A stretch of DNA of 64,000 bases from Misgurnus anguillicaudatus (Eukaryota; Chordata; Actinopteri; Cypriniformes; Cobitidae): the NCBI RefSeq assembly GCF_027580225.2, contig NC_073358.2, positions 45,780,001-45,844,000 of the forward strand, read 5' to 3'. The position numbers were made by a program, and so were the translations under genes. Shown here one piece after another: positions 33,286-44,133 of the stretch; position 1 is the stretch's first letter, and every line of letters starts with the position of its first letter. The notes under the pieces were generated by a model that made no database searches, was not told the DNA's origin, and saw only the letters and a program-made list of their open reading frames with translations.

Positions 33286-33871
33286 AGAATCTTTAAAAAG
33301 GCCTTGACTAAGGTCTGAACTTAGTATAACCATTATTGAGGATTTTAAAAATATTTACATTTATTTACATGTTTTAGATTATCATTATAAAAAATGATCA
33401 TTACCGCAACATGATATTACATTAAATATATGAATTTCAAACTCATGTTTCGGTAATGAGAACTAAAAAGTTGTGACAAACAAAATTTCAACTTTTATCT
33501 GGAGAGAAAAAATAAGAACTGCTTACCTGGTAGCCATCTTGAGTGTCCCTTCCAACTATTTTTTATTTTTTTTGGAAAATGTTAGTTCCTTGAGGGCTTA
33601 AACAATGATTGAAAATTGATACTAATGATCACCAAATACCACATGTTTCTTTACTATAAATGTTAAAAGTATAACATGCACTGAAGCTTTTTATTTTTGG
33701 GATTTTTTAATTATAAATTTTCCATGTCAAAGAACCCAAATCCAGTCATGGACACGTTGCGGTAATGAAAATTTTCCCCTTAAATGTGGAAAAAACAACA
33801 AAATTGGTTTGTAAGATGTCATTTGAAATCATGTGCGAAATAGTACATGAAGAGATGTTTGTAACTGTATG

Positions 33872-36405
33872 TGTCACAAGCCAGGGGCTGGCCGCTAAGG
33901 GTTAAGCCACGCCCCTTCTAACTTCCACCTCGAGGAGGTCCCCAAAACCAACCCAATGACCAGACAACAACGAGTACAGGTAAGTATAAAAATATTCTTT
34001 ATTGATTTAAATATTTAAAATATATGGGGACTCGGGGAAAGGGGATTTAAAACTAGGATCACGATCTGTCCTCCGGGGGGGGGGGGGGGGTTTACGTCGG
34101 GGAACGGGCTCCCGCCTCTGGTTCCCTCTGCCCGTGGCGCGCTCCTCTTCCTTCCTGGAGGCAGAATAAAATCACAATGAATATGGGCATGTACTATTTC
34201 CTGTCCGTGTACCTGCGTGTAGTTCGCGGCACTCCGCCGTCTTCCCACGCAGCTCCTTAGTTGTCGACTCACTCTCCTTTCCTGTTTCTCTTCCTCTCTA
34301 CAGGCTACCACTAGGGCACGAAGACACAGCGGATCGTCCTCACGAGGGTCTCCACCGACTATAGCTGCTGGGTAAGTATGAATCTTCCTCCTCAACTCGT
34401 CACTTTAGTACTCACACTGTTTCTCTCTCTCTTCCTCCACAGACGACAGCTGGAGCACAGAGGCACAGTGAATCGTTCTCAGTTAATTCTCTCACCTCGT
34501 CGCTGGTTTCCGCTTCTGGTACGTATGGTTCTCCTCCACAACGGGTCTCCTTAGAGCTCACACTGTTTCTCTCTCTCTTCCTCCACAGACGACAGCTGGG
34601 ACACAAAGGCACAGTGAATCGTTCTCAGTTAATTCTCTCACCTCGTCGCTGGTTTCCGCTTCTGGTACGTATGGTTCTCCTCCACCACGGGTCTCCTTAG
34701 AGCTCACACTGTTTCTCTCTCTCTTCCTCCACAGACGACAGCTGGGACACAAGGGTACAGTGAATCGGTCTCAGTTAATTCTCTCACCTCGTCGCTGATT
34801 ACAGCTTCTGGTACGTATAGTTCTCCTTCACAACGGGTCTCCTTAGAGCTCACACTGTTTCTCTCTCTCTTCCTCCACAGACGACAGCTGGGACACAAAG
34901 GCACAGTGAATCGTTCTCAGTTAATTCTCTCACCTCGTCGCTGATTACAGCTTCTGGTACGTATGGTTCTCCTCCACAACGGGTCTCCTTAGAGCTCACA
35001 CTGTTTCTCTCTCTCTTCCTCCACAGACGACAGCTTTCTTCCCTGTTGATGGACAGACTGAACAGGTTATGTTATATTCTCTCAGGGTAGCGGACTCACG
35101 ATAACGGCTAGGCGTACTGCATTGACCGGCAGTGGTTTCCAAGATAGCGCCGGGGACCAAACCCTCTCGGCTGACTCGTTGATTCTACAGAGGGGCGGAA
35201 GTGTCACGCCGTCACACCCGGGTCGAGCGCTGCCCTTTCCTCGACGCCTGTTGGCAATCGACAACCGGACCGGGGCGCCCCTTTGTAGAGACCTCGGGGC
35301 AGCGGATCTCCTTCGCCTCTGACTCTGTGATGATAGACAACACACAGGTAAAGTAGCAATGTAACTGGTAATACTCACACCGCCAGCCGTACAGATCTTC
35401 ACCGCCACTCCTAACACAAGTCCGCCAAGCGTCTGGCTACGAAAATACTTCAGGAACTACTCCGAAATTTCCAATACTGAAACACACTCACAGCATAATC
35501 ATACACAGGGTTATTCTAGGATCCGTCTTCCTCTTCAGCGCCCCTAGCGAGTGACTGGAGGCGGGGTACGTCTGACACGACACAGCAATCTCACTGCAAT
35601 ATACACAGCACCACTTCAAAGTGAAATTTCTACATCCAAGACTCACCCACCACGCTCAGTGCACCCAATAGACGCCCGTCTTCCTTCGCCTCGCTCTGGG
35701 CAAGAATGTGGAGATGGTAACACGGCCTAGCAGTTGGTTTGCGTCGCTGCGGCTGTCTCACACAAAGATCCTGTGGCTCACCCACCACGCTGACGCAGGG
35801 GCGGGGCCACTCACTCTCGCTGGAAAGCACTTAAAAGATATCCAGGTAAAATACATGCAAGGTATATTCAATGAATGAGTTCGTTTACTCACAACTGCGG
35901 TGCTTCTGTTATCTCACGCTTCCTTAGGTTAACTTCTCCTGTGATAATTCCAACTACACAGATGGGTACTCACAATAGCACGTTCCTTCTTCCTTCACTT
36001 CGTTTATACAAAGTCGGTCTCCACTTACTTTCCAACCCGTAAGGTCTTTAATATCTGCCTCCGCCGAAATCCCACGATGCACAAAGAGAGAGAGAGAGTC
36101 CAATAATCCAACTTGCGTACCCGGTGAGTTTAACTCAGCGCTACAGCACACACCAACACTGGTCATAACAACAACACAAACTGTGATTTAAGCTGCTCTT
36201 GAGTATTCGCCCGGGTGTTGCCTTCGTCCAATCACCCGGCGTTCTTGTTAATTACCCGCAGCTGTCCGTAGTTTGGCTGATTACAGCCCTCGCGGTGCTA
36301 CCGGATGTCCGGTGTCTTCTCTTCCCGGTCCGGGCGGAAACATCCGGGCGGAACCAAACTTTCCCAACTTTTGGTTCCGCCCAAAAGATCGTCACTCCTG
36401 TGACA
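33872..36405. mobile_element. 2.5-kb element of unknown superfamily with exon-like repeat cassettes
   Basis: The site is fixed by comparison with E5, in which the sequence is uninterrupted at this point apart from its own MITE. The ends are TGTCACAAG and CCTGTGACA, a 7-8-bp inversion, flanked by TATG and TCTG (3 of 4 matching). The interior is unusually GC-rich, includes a G-run at 34073-34090, an early donor-like ACAGGTAAGTATA (33976), a 146-bp tandem array, and later donor-like GGTAAAG, AGGTAAAATA and CGGTGAGTT sites. No transposase motif was recognised in any frame. It could be a nonautonomous DNA transposon; an LTR-type element is less likely because no 5' and 3' long repeats were found. 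Confidence 0.7.
34304..35037 (+). repeat. 146-bp tandem array of acceptor-76 nt-donor cassettes
   Basis: Four units of exactly 146 bp start at 34408, 34554, 34700 and 34846, with a partial fifth from 34992. Each has a polypyrimidine run ending TTCCTCCACAG, a 76-nt segment starting ACGACAGCTG and ending TCCGCTTCTG or ACAGCTTCTG, then GTACGTAT. A diverged leading cassette (34304-34371) has CTCTCTACAG in front and GGTAAGTATG behind. The first three full units also put 64-66 codon minus-strand frames in phase with one another; these are repeat artefacts. Confidence 0.88.
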
Positions 36406-36430
36406 TCTGCTTCTTATTTTGATACTCTTA

Positions 36431-36670
36431 GGGTCAGCTTCCCGGACATGGATTAGACTAGTCCTACACTACAACATTTTTAAGAGCTGTCCAAACTGAA
36501 AACAACTTGAACTGACATATCTTAAAATACATCAGTGCCCTTTGTTTTGCCTCAAAATGCACACAGGTAATGTTTTTAGTAAGGCATGTTTGTTAAAACT
36601 AGTTATATTTCCTAATTAAACTAAGGCCTAGTCCTGGATTAAGCTAATCCCTGTCCGTGAAACCGGCCCT
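36431..36670. mobile_element. MITE (GGTTTCCCGGACAGGG type), copy 2, inside E2
   Basis: A 240-bp element with inverted ends GGGTCAGCTTCCCGGACATG and CTGTCCGTGAAACCGGCCCT, and inner GATTAGACTAGTCCTA / TAGTCCTGGATTAAGC. E5 shows the empty site as CTCTTACTTTGC. Left flank TTA and right flank TT suggest a 3-bp TTA duplication, as made by PIF/Harbinger; one base seems lost. Confidence 0.85.
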
Positions 36671-36741
36671 TTCTTTGCATTTACTTTTTTTATCAAAATG
36701 TTTCATGACACCTCATAAGTCTAATTTCGCGAGTATCACCC

Positions 36742-38030
36742 ATTAGTGTGTGTGTGTGTACTTTAGGTTTATGTGCACATATGATTGTCTTGTCTACACA
36801 CGTGTGTACGCATCGGTGCACCTAACTATGTGTCTTGCTTAGGGCGATTGGTGGAGGGAAATGTTCAATCTGAACCTAAATTGCACAATTAAAGTGATGA
36901 ATTTAGAGAAAAGCTTTGATGCGGGGGACAGGGAATCAACCCAAAAGCCTGTAGAAAACCTTCTGAAAGGCCAAACAGTGACTCTGCCAATCAAACTTTC
37001 TTTGAGCTGAAAAAATGGAGTCACTCTCAAAGCGGTGCCTGAAGCAGAGAAACACTTTTGTAGTTCGGTTGCTTATAAATTACATTGATGCAGGTCATGT
37101 GAAATTTCACTGGCATGTTATAAATTATTATTCAAACCTCTTGTCTGGATTGTAAGAGAGAGATCATATCTTCTAACCTTCTTTAGCAGAGCATGCAAGT
37201 TTGATTGACAACAGGCTTGATGCTAATAGTTCCCAGCGCTCAGCTAAAGCATTACACAATATGTTTACACTACGAAACCACCGAATCCACCGCTGTTCGC
37301 CTCGCGCACATACACACACACACGCACTTTTTCTGTGATGCATGCGCTTGCCACCTTTGTTCGCCATTCTGACTTTCAAATGCGCACAAACCTACACTTG
37401 GCTCAGCGATGTTCGTAACGAAATAAATTAGATCCCCAGGGCATTTTATTTCAGTGATTTATGGTCAAATGAAAACCGTTGAGACAAGGAGTTATGACCT
37501 GTGAATTGCTTGTTTTGGCTGTTCAATTAAAAGCATTGTTTGTCAGTAAGGTGCTGGTTTCAGGTGCTTGTGTATATGTGTGCACTCTTGAGGATGTACA
37601 CGGAGAAAGACAGAAAATGTGAACGTCTGTGTGTGTGCACGTATGCTTAAGTGTATTTATGATGGTGTGTGTATGTGTACATTGGACGCTACACTAGGAA
37701 AATCAGCTGCTCTCCATATGGGTGGCCTTTTCCCTTAACCCCCAAAAATACCTCCTCTCCCCATCGCTTCTACAGGCCCCATTGAGAATGAGAAAGTCAT
37801 GCGGTTAAAGTTTGTTTTTTTTGTTTTCAAAAAAAAAAAAAAAAATTAGATCACTATTACAAAGAAAAAAATAATATTATTGACACACATACAGCATATA
37901 CACCATGTAAGGTGTATATAGATGCAAAACCCAAAAAGTGGATCTGACATCTTATAAATGAGCAATTTTTAATTAAGCTCTTAAGTTTTGGTTCAGTAAT
38001 TTAACTTTAATGACTATGAAAAATGTATTA
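36742..38030. other. Non-repetitive stretch, no gene recognised
   Basis: Contains short GT-rich patches (36750-36820, 37560-37680) and a poly-A/T patch at 37805-37845. Frames of 63 and 68 codons are unsupported. Confidence 0.4.
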
Positions 38031-38130
38031 GTCAGTAGCTGCGTTTCCATTACCCTTTAAATTGCGCAAATTGACATTGCGAATTGAAAATACGACCAAT
38101 GGAAACCTGTCAATTTTGCAAAAACGTTGA
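38031..38130. mobile_element. Left end of a MITE (GCTGCGTTTCCATTAC type), truncated
   Basis: AGCTGCGTTTCCATTACCCT then AAATTGCGCAAATTG and CCAATGGAAACCTGT look like the start of a fish MITE. The complementary end was not found downstream. Confidence 0.4.
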
Positions 38131-38728
38131 AAGATCATAAATATATAAGCCTGTGAGCCCTGTAAAGTTCTATTGTGTTATTCCGCTTTCATTTAAAAGG
38201 TCAAATAAGTTTGGATGGAGCGAAACTGAGGTCCGGACTTTGGACCGCCTGTCACCCACTACAGATTTACAAGTGTTTGTCTACAACCACATTGTGCAGT
38301 AATAAAACGATCAGAAATGATTTCTTTTACACATTTTAAGCAACACAGCTGTATTAACACTTTGGTGACCTTAATAAATACGTAAAATAAAAATAGTCAC
38401 GATTATTCTAGCAGTATGTGCATGAAAAGCTGTTACTGTACCCAGTTCACATTACAGTATATGGCTCCGAAAGTATTCAGATAAGTACATCTTAAGTTCT
38501 TTACGAAAGGACACAGCAAATATTTCATTAAAAAACAAGTGTAAATATGCATAAACTCAACACTTAACAGGATTTTTGAGGAGTTTCTGAGGTGTTTGTC
38601 ATCCTGCAAGTGGCGCAATTTCTATGGCTCTGGGATTTTTTTTTATTTACACGTGATCTCCTTAATTTTTTTGCCAACATTTAAAAATTTTAAAGACCTC
38701 AGATATGAACCAAGTTTACTTATTCACT

Positions 38729-39408
38729 TCAAGGGACACTCCACGTTTTTTAAAGATATGCAAATTTTCCAGCTTCCCCAGAGATAAGATTGGATTTTTG
38801 CCATTTTGGAATCCATTCAGCTGATCTCGGGGTCTGCCGTAACCACTTTTAGCGTAGCATAATCTATCGAATCTGATTAGACTATTAGCATCGCGCTCAA
38901 AAATAACCAAAGAGTTTTGATATTTTTCCCAATTAAAACTTGACTCTTCTGTAGTTACGTTGTGTACTAAGACCAACGGAAAATTAAAAGATGTATTTTT
39001 TGTCAGATATGGCTAAGAACTATACTCTCATTCTGGCGTAATAATCAAGGACTTTGCTGCTACATGGCTGCAGCAGGCGCAATAATATTACGCAGCGCCT
39101 GAAAATAGTCCCCTTTACTATTTTCGGGCAGTGTGTAATGTCCCTACGCCTGCTGCAGCCATGTTACAGCAGCAAAGTCCTTGATTATTACGCCAGAATG
39201 AGAGTATAGTTCCTAGACATATATCAGCCTAGAAAATCACATCTTTTAATTTTGTTTGTCGGTCTTTGTACACGATGTAACTACAGAAGAGTCAAGTTTT
39301 AAATAGGAAAAATATTGAAACTCTTTGGTTATTTTTAAGCGCGATGCTAATGGTCTAATCAGATTCAATGGATTATGCTAAGCTATGATAAAAAAGGTAT
39401 CGCCAGAC
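38729..39408. mobile_element. Large foldback element with arms of about 260 bp
   Basis: The left arm (about 38829-39085) and right arm (about 39130-39408) are inverse copies. CATCGCGCTCAAAAATAACC pairs with GGTTATTTTTAAGCGCGATG, and TCATTCTGGCGTAATAATCA pairs with TGATTATTACGCCAGAATGA. The spacer of about 45 bp is rich in GC. The left arm continues outward to AAGGGACACTCCACG (38730), which has no partner, so the right outer end is lost. Frames within the arms are not genes. Confidence 0.88.
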
Positions 39409-40170
39409 CTACTTAAACACTTTATGCACATTAAATATTATCACTTTCAGTAAAGCGTTTTTGAAGCACTACACAAATTAAAAGGAACAAATCGACCACT
39501 CCAGCTGAACTTCCAGCATGTTTTGCGTTTGTGCTATTTGGCTGCATGCTGGTCCTGACCCAGTCTGCATGGCACTATGTGTTTACATGGCCTCCACATT
39601 TAGAGGTTAAACCCCCAGTAAAGTGAACGCCTGCCAACTCCAATCGGCATACAGGAGAAAATAAGCAAAGGGAGCAAATCTAAAAACCACATAGTGCGTT
39701 ATTTCCTGGTCTCACTGTCACTTAGCACACACGATAAAAGGGATGCTTCCCACCACCAAAATGTAAAATCTAACCTCAAGGGACGTACCGCATTGAACGT
39801 ACACACATCTTTATGGCGTCTGTCTACGTTGACTGAGGGAGTCACAAGAGACCTTGAATTTGCTATGTCAACTATTGGAGTTTGTTTTTGGGGTTTATAT
39901 TGAAGCTGTAAAATGACTGAATCACAGCCTGCAAACTGGCTTTGCGCCATTGTGAGGAACAGTTAAACCAACAGTGCACCCCAAAAATAGGTTCAAACCC
40001 CCATGACTTCATTTCTTCTGAGAAACACAAAAACAAGATGGCTGCTCTTTTCCATGAGATTTCAATGGTAACTGAGGATTAAGCTTTAGAAAGCACACAA
40101 ACGCAACCTAAAAGTACAGTATGCTGCATTATTTTTAAGCTTAAAGTCTCCCCATCTACTGTAAATGTGT
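39409..40170. other. Mixed stretch without gene
   Basis: Around 39970-40090 there is TTCATTTCTTCTGAGAAACA and GAGATTTCAATGGTAACTGA, resembling the core of the TTAA MITE seen at 53237. No termini are present. The rest appears non-repetitive. Confidence 0.4.
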
Positions 40171-41052
40171 GGGTGATTTTCACGAAGTCCAGATTTAGAA
40201 GGTGTCCAGCATCATTTTAAAAAGCCCTTTAAGCCAATTTTTTGCACATATAAGATTAAAGGCGGAGTCCATGATGTTTGAAAGCCAATGTTGATATTTG
40301 AAATCACCTAAACAAACACGCCCCTACCCCAATAGAATCTGGACCTTCTGTTGATAGACCCGCCCCACACATACGCAACCCGGCATTTGATTTGATTTGA
40401 TTGGCTATAAGTGTGTTTTGGTAGTCGGCCCGTCTCCTTCTCCAAACCGTTTTTCAAACATCGTGGACTCCGCCTTTAAGGTCTGAACTTACTATACCCA
40501 TTATTTTTAGAGGATTTAAAACATATTTCCTATAAAATTATTTAAATTTTTTAGATTATCATTTTCAAAAGTTATCATTACCGCAACATTATATTACATG
40601 AAATATATGCTTTTACAAACTCATGTTTTGGTAATGAGAACTAAAAAGTTGTCTAGGTACCATAACAAACAAAATTTCAACTTTTATCTGGAGAGAAAAA
40701 ATAAGAACTGCTTACCTGGTAGCCATCTTGAGTGTCACAGTCAATTATGTCCCTTTCAACAATTTTCTTTTTGAAAGTGTTAGTTCCTTGACGGCTTAAA
40801 CAATGATTGAAAATTGGTTTTGCACACATTTATATTCCTTATTATTGTCTCTACATTTTCAAATGATCACCAAATACCACATGTTTCTTTACTTTAAATG
40901 TTTATAATATAACATGCACTGAAGCTTTTTATTTTTTAGATTTTTTAATTATAAATATTTTCATGTCAAAGAATCCAAATCCAGTCATGGACACGTTGCG
41001 GTAATGAAAATTTTCCCTTAAATGTGGAAAAAACAACAAAATTGGTTTTAAA
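40171..41052 (+). mobile_element. Family E element, copy E3, right-truncated, carrying D2
   Basis: The left end GGGTGATTTTCACGAAGTCC starts the element. It follows E2 closely through GGACACGTTGCGGTAATGAA and AACAACAAAATTGGTTT, then diverges near 41050 without a right terminus. Motifs TTACCGCAAC (40578) and GTTGCGGTAA (40995) are kept, as is the minus-strand ATGGCTACCAG|GTAAG at 40726. D2 is inserted at 40260. Confidence 0.82.
40260..40475 (+). mobile_element. Family D TTAA element, copy D2, intact
   Basis: A 216-bp element between TTAA at 40256-40259 and 40476-40479. It begins AGGCGGAGTCCATGATGTTT and ends AAACATCGTGGACTCCGCCT, inverted repeats of about 20 bp with one or two mismatches. E5 shows the empty target as AGATTAAGGTCTG. 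This copy is the intact reference for D1. Confidence 0.92.
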
Positions 41053-42141
41053 GAAACTCATTCACATTTCAACATCATGATGATGATGAAATTAAGATTT
41101 TTTGTGACTTATTTGTTTATAGCTATTTAAAGACATTTCTGTCTTATAGTATGTGGTAACTTTGGCCTTGTGTTTCCTCTTCTCTGGATCGCATTTTCTC
41201 TAACACGATACTCACAGCTTGAAATCGTGGCCAGACACTGCCATGTTGCACTGATCCTTGACACCTGGACAGGCCACAGAGAGAGCGCTGTACAGATCAG
41301 AGATGTTACAGCACTGCCCCGGCTCCTGTAGGTCACTTTGCACGTCAGTCACCCATATGGTGCTAATTTTCCTCCTATGCAATGTTAAGCGCTAACTCGA
41401 GACCGCCCAGCGATATCTGCAAATGTTCTCTACTGTATTATTAAAAATTTCTTGGACATAAGGTCTTGACAAACTTGTTTTGCAGCTGATGGGATACCAC
41501 TGTGGGAATGTAGCCTAAGCAAAAGACAGAAGAATCTCGGACCACCTGCCATTCACTCATAAGCTTCTCCACTTTCATAACACAGGGCCAGGGAAAGGGC
41601 AGGCCATTTGGCACTAACAGACTATAAGTGCACGGGCAGCTGAGGTATAATTGGATGTAATGAAGGCTAACTGAGAAAAAGCCAAGCTGGATATCATGAC
41701 CTTGGTATTAGCGCTTACCGTGGGACGGAGTATGAATCCACCCTAATTAAATCTATAATAAACATAGTCGAGCCGAAACATGTTATCGCTATGTATAAGA
41801 TGAATGTTCGGCGGAATATTGATGTTGAGATTACTGGATGTGAATTTTCAGCATCTACGCCGCTATTTGCAGGGAAACCGGATACACTGGTGGCCTAGCT
41901 TCAGAGTTCATGCCGGGCTCTCGGGAGAAAGTGAAGATGATCTTTCATTGTCACCATATCAGTCATGACAATAGGAATATTTTGTGGCAGCGTTGGTGGT
42001 CTTGGATGAAAAGATGGAGGTCTACAACTTCAGAGCATTAAAACCTTTTGTTCACCATTGGAACTGGTGACATTATTAATGCTGATAATATGGGAAAAAC
42101 ATGATACTTGTGAGTGTTTACAAAGAAAATAAGTGTAGTAC
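41053..42141. other. Non-repetitive stretch, possible regulatory DNA
   Basis: Balanced composition, no repeat that I can see, and no credible frame. 41480-41960 in particular reads as unbroken complex sequence (for example GGTATTAGCGCTTACCGTGG, TTCGGCGGAATATTGATG). Confidence 0.35.
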
Positions 42142-42145
42142 GGAT

Positions 42146-43063
42146 GGGTGTTTCTCACGAAACCATTTAAACACCACGGCACTAATAATTTTAGCTTTAA
42201 AATGTGTAATATAGTAACATTAAAAAGCATCAGAATTAACACAATACTGTGTTCTACCTTGCACAATGTGTGATTTCAACATAAGTATTTATAATTGTAA
42301 ATTTTATCTCATTTTCTGCTGAAATTCTCATTACCGCAATGTGTCCGGCTGTGTTTGAAAATGCGTTATGTTGTAATTTAATCAAATTAACACAAAAATA
42401 TTAAGAAAAAAAAATAAATGGATGTTTTGCTAGACTACTTTAGATGACAGAAAAAATATTTACTGAATATTCATGTATAATAATAATGAAGAAAAATTAG
42501 GAAAAGGATGTGTCCATGCCTGATGTTCTCATCCTCCGCAACACTTTTTGAGAACAGTTTAAGCACACATACAGAATTTTAATAAAGTTTGATTTTGAGT
42601 GACCAAGCACATGGACCAGTTACTTCAAGATGGCTACCAGGTAAGATCATTTTTTTTACAGTTAATTTGAAATATTGTCTTGTCAGAATGCTTACACGAC
42701 ATTTGATTATCATTACCGCAACAGATGCTTATTAAATGTTAATTTAATTAATAGAAGCATAATACTTTGATTTTAAATGCATGTGCAGAATCTCCAAATT
42801 ATGTTCTTTCAGGTTTGTCATGTAATTTTGAAAATATGTCAGTGTTGATGTTTTCTGACTGTTGCGGTTATGAGATTTTTTAGGACTACTTTTTTAAATT
42901 ATGTTACAAAAAGTGTTAAATGATAAGTAAAAGTTTTTAAATTAATGTTCCCATTTACTCCAGACTTTGTTTTTCAATGTCTGGTGGGAAAAAAGTAAAT
43001 TTAATCAATTTTTACATTTTCATGCTTGACATTTTTAAAACCAAGTTTTCGTGAGAATCACCC
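42146..43063 (-). mobile_element. Family E element, copy E4
   Basis: A 918-bp inverse relative of E1, flanked by exact 4-bp repeats GGAT (42142-42145, 43064-43067). Ends are GGGTGTTTCTCACGAAACCA and TTTTCGTGAGAATCACCC. In this orientation ATGGCTACCAG|GTAAG lies on the plus strand at 42630-42645. TTACCGCAAT/C motifs occur at 42331 and 42713, the CCTCCGCAAC variant at 42533, and GTTGCGGTTA at 42861. Over the long stretches I compared, E1 and E4 differ by only a few percent. Confidence 0.9.
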
Positions 43064-43067
43064 GGAT

Positions 43068-43560
43068 AAAGAGCCCCACCGCTGTAATCACCAGCAGATT
43101 CACCTGAAAAAAAGTTGCATATTTGTAGTAATCTTTTTATAAATGCATGTAAAACATTACTATTATATGAGGAGCACAGATGCAAAAGCTCCTAAAGCCA
43201 CCTCCATCAAAAATGAGATGCTTTCGGCAACATTTTATACATTCAGCAAATAGTTTCACTTTAAATTTGCTTAATCCCAGAGTAAAGCCATTCAGAAAAT
43301 TTTGGTGTTGGCAGAATCCGTTAATCGGCACAATGATTTAGTAGCAAAGTCCTCTAAGTGCATGGAAGATGAATTGGTGAGCGACAGAGTGCGCACGTCG
43401 ATGTCAAATTTTTGAACCTTTTTTTCAGAAAGGACAGTTAAGAGAGACTGGAGATTTATTTGAGTAGTCAAGATTTTTGAAGCTAAAGACAGTCAAGTTT
43501 CAAGTACCAATGAAAATAGGGCATTTTCAAGGAAAGCCAATTTAACTTAGGAGTGCAACG
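43068..43560. other. Non-repetitive stretch, no gene recognised
   Basis: No repeat or coding structure that I can see. Confidence 0.4.
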
Positions 43561-43562
43561 TA

Positions 43563-43743
43563 CAGACGGTTTCAGTAGTAACAACATAAAGAAGCAAAAC
43601 CAAACTAAAACATTTGTTATTTTCGACGAGGTATTTGTTTAAGAGTTCAGTTTAGCAACTGAATAAACAAACAGCAACAGGAAGTAAAGTTCTGATCAGG
43701 CGCGCAATTGCGAGACCGCATGTGAGTCCGATGAAACGGTCTA
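43563..43743 (+). mobile_element. Family C element with TA flanks, copy C2
   Basis: A 181-bp uninterrupted copy of C1 with ends CAGACGGTTTCAGTAG and GATGAAACGGTCTA, next to TA on both sides. Shared landmarks with C1 are GTAACAACATAA, GTTCAGTTTAGCAACT and GGAAGTAAAGTTC. The right terminal repeat carries an extra change (AAACGG for AAACCG). Confidence 0.78.
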
Positions 43744-44133
43744 TAGGTGTTTCATGGAGGTAAAAGTAAATAATTTTAAATCAAAAGAGATGAAGGAGTG
43801 TTTATACTTGCAGACACGTGTCACCATGCAATCGGTTAATCTGGTCGGGACATTGGATTGTTCCTCCAGAGAAGATCTGTTACTCTGTGGAGTTACTCAG
43901 CTGTTACCCAAAGAGCTGCGACGGGGTTAGCTCACGCCAAGTCACAGCTTCAATGGTGACACCTCATATAGGGAGGGACAGGTGGAGATGTAATGCAACA
44001 CATATTGATCTAGGGATGAGAAAGAGAGTCAGCAAGTGCCCAGCAGGTTAAGAAAAGATGAGGAGAAACGTACAAAAGATAAAAGACTGTATGCTATGGA
44101 GCTCACTTATCTCAATATAAGTATAGTATGAAG
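43744..44133. other. Non-repetitive stretch, no gene recognised
   Basis: A 77-codon frame (43818-44051) has several cysteines but no domain that I recognise, and lies between two transposons. Confidence 0.35.

Larger units (their letters stand above)
32946..36741 (+). mobile_element. Family E element, copy E2, split by three insertions
   Basis: The left end GGGTGATTCTCACAAAATTC and right end CTAATTTCGCGAGTATCACCC bracket 3.8 kb, of which about 0.73 kb is E sequence. E5 at 61232 shows the uninterrupted order of the pieces. Insertions are 32990-33285, 33872-36405 and 36431-36670. It keeps TTACCGCAAC motifs at 33401 and 33756 (inverse) and the minus-strand ATGGCTACCAG|GTAAG at 33537. The outer flanks TTAA and ATTA are not an exact 4-bp repeat, probably through decay. 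Confidence 0.82.

Noticed and set aside
34015..34904. Minus-strand frames of 126, 66, 64 and 66 codons that look like a repeated protein
   Set aside because: They are successive readings of the 146-bp array. Since 146 is not divisible by three, each frame ends within the next unit; no single protein spans the array.
33872..36405. LTR retrotransposon
   Set aside because: Although the ends are TG...CA, no long direct repeats flank the interior, and no reverse transcriptase, integrase or protease motif is visible.
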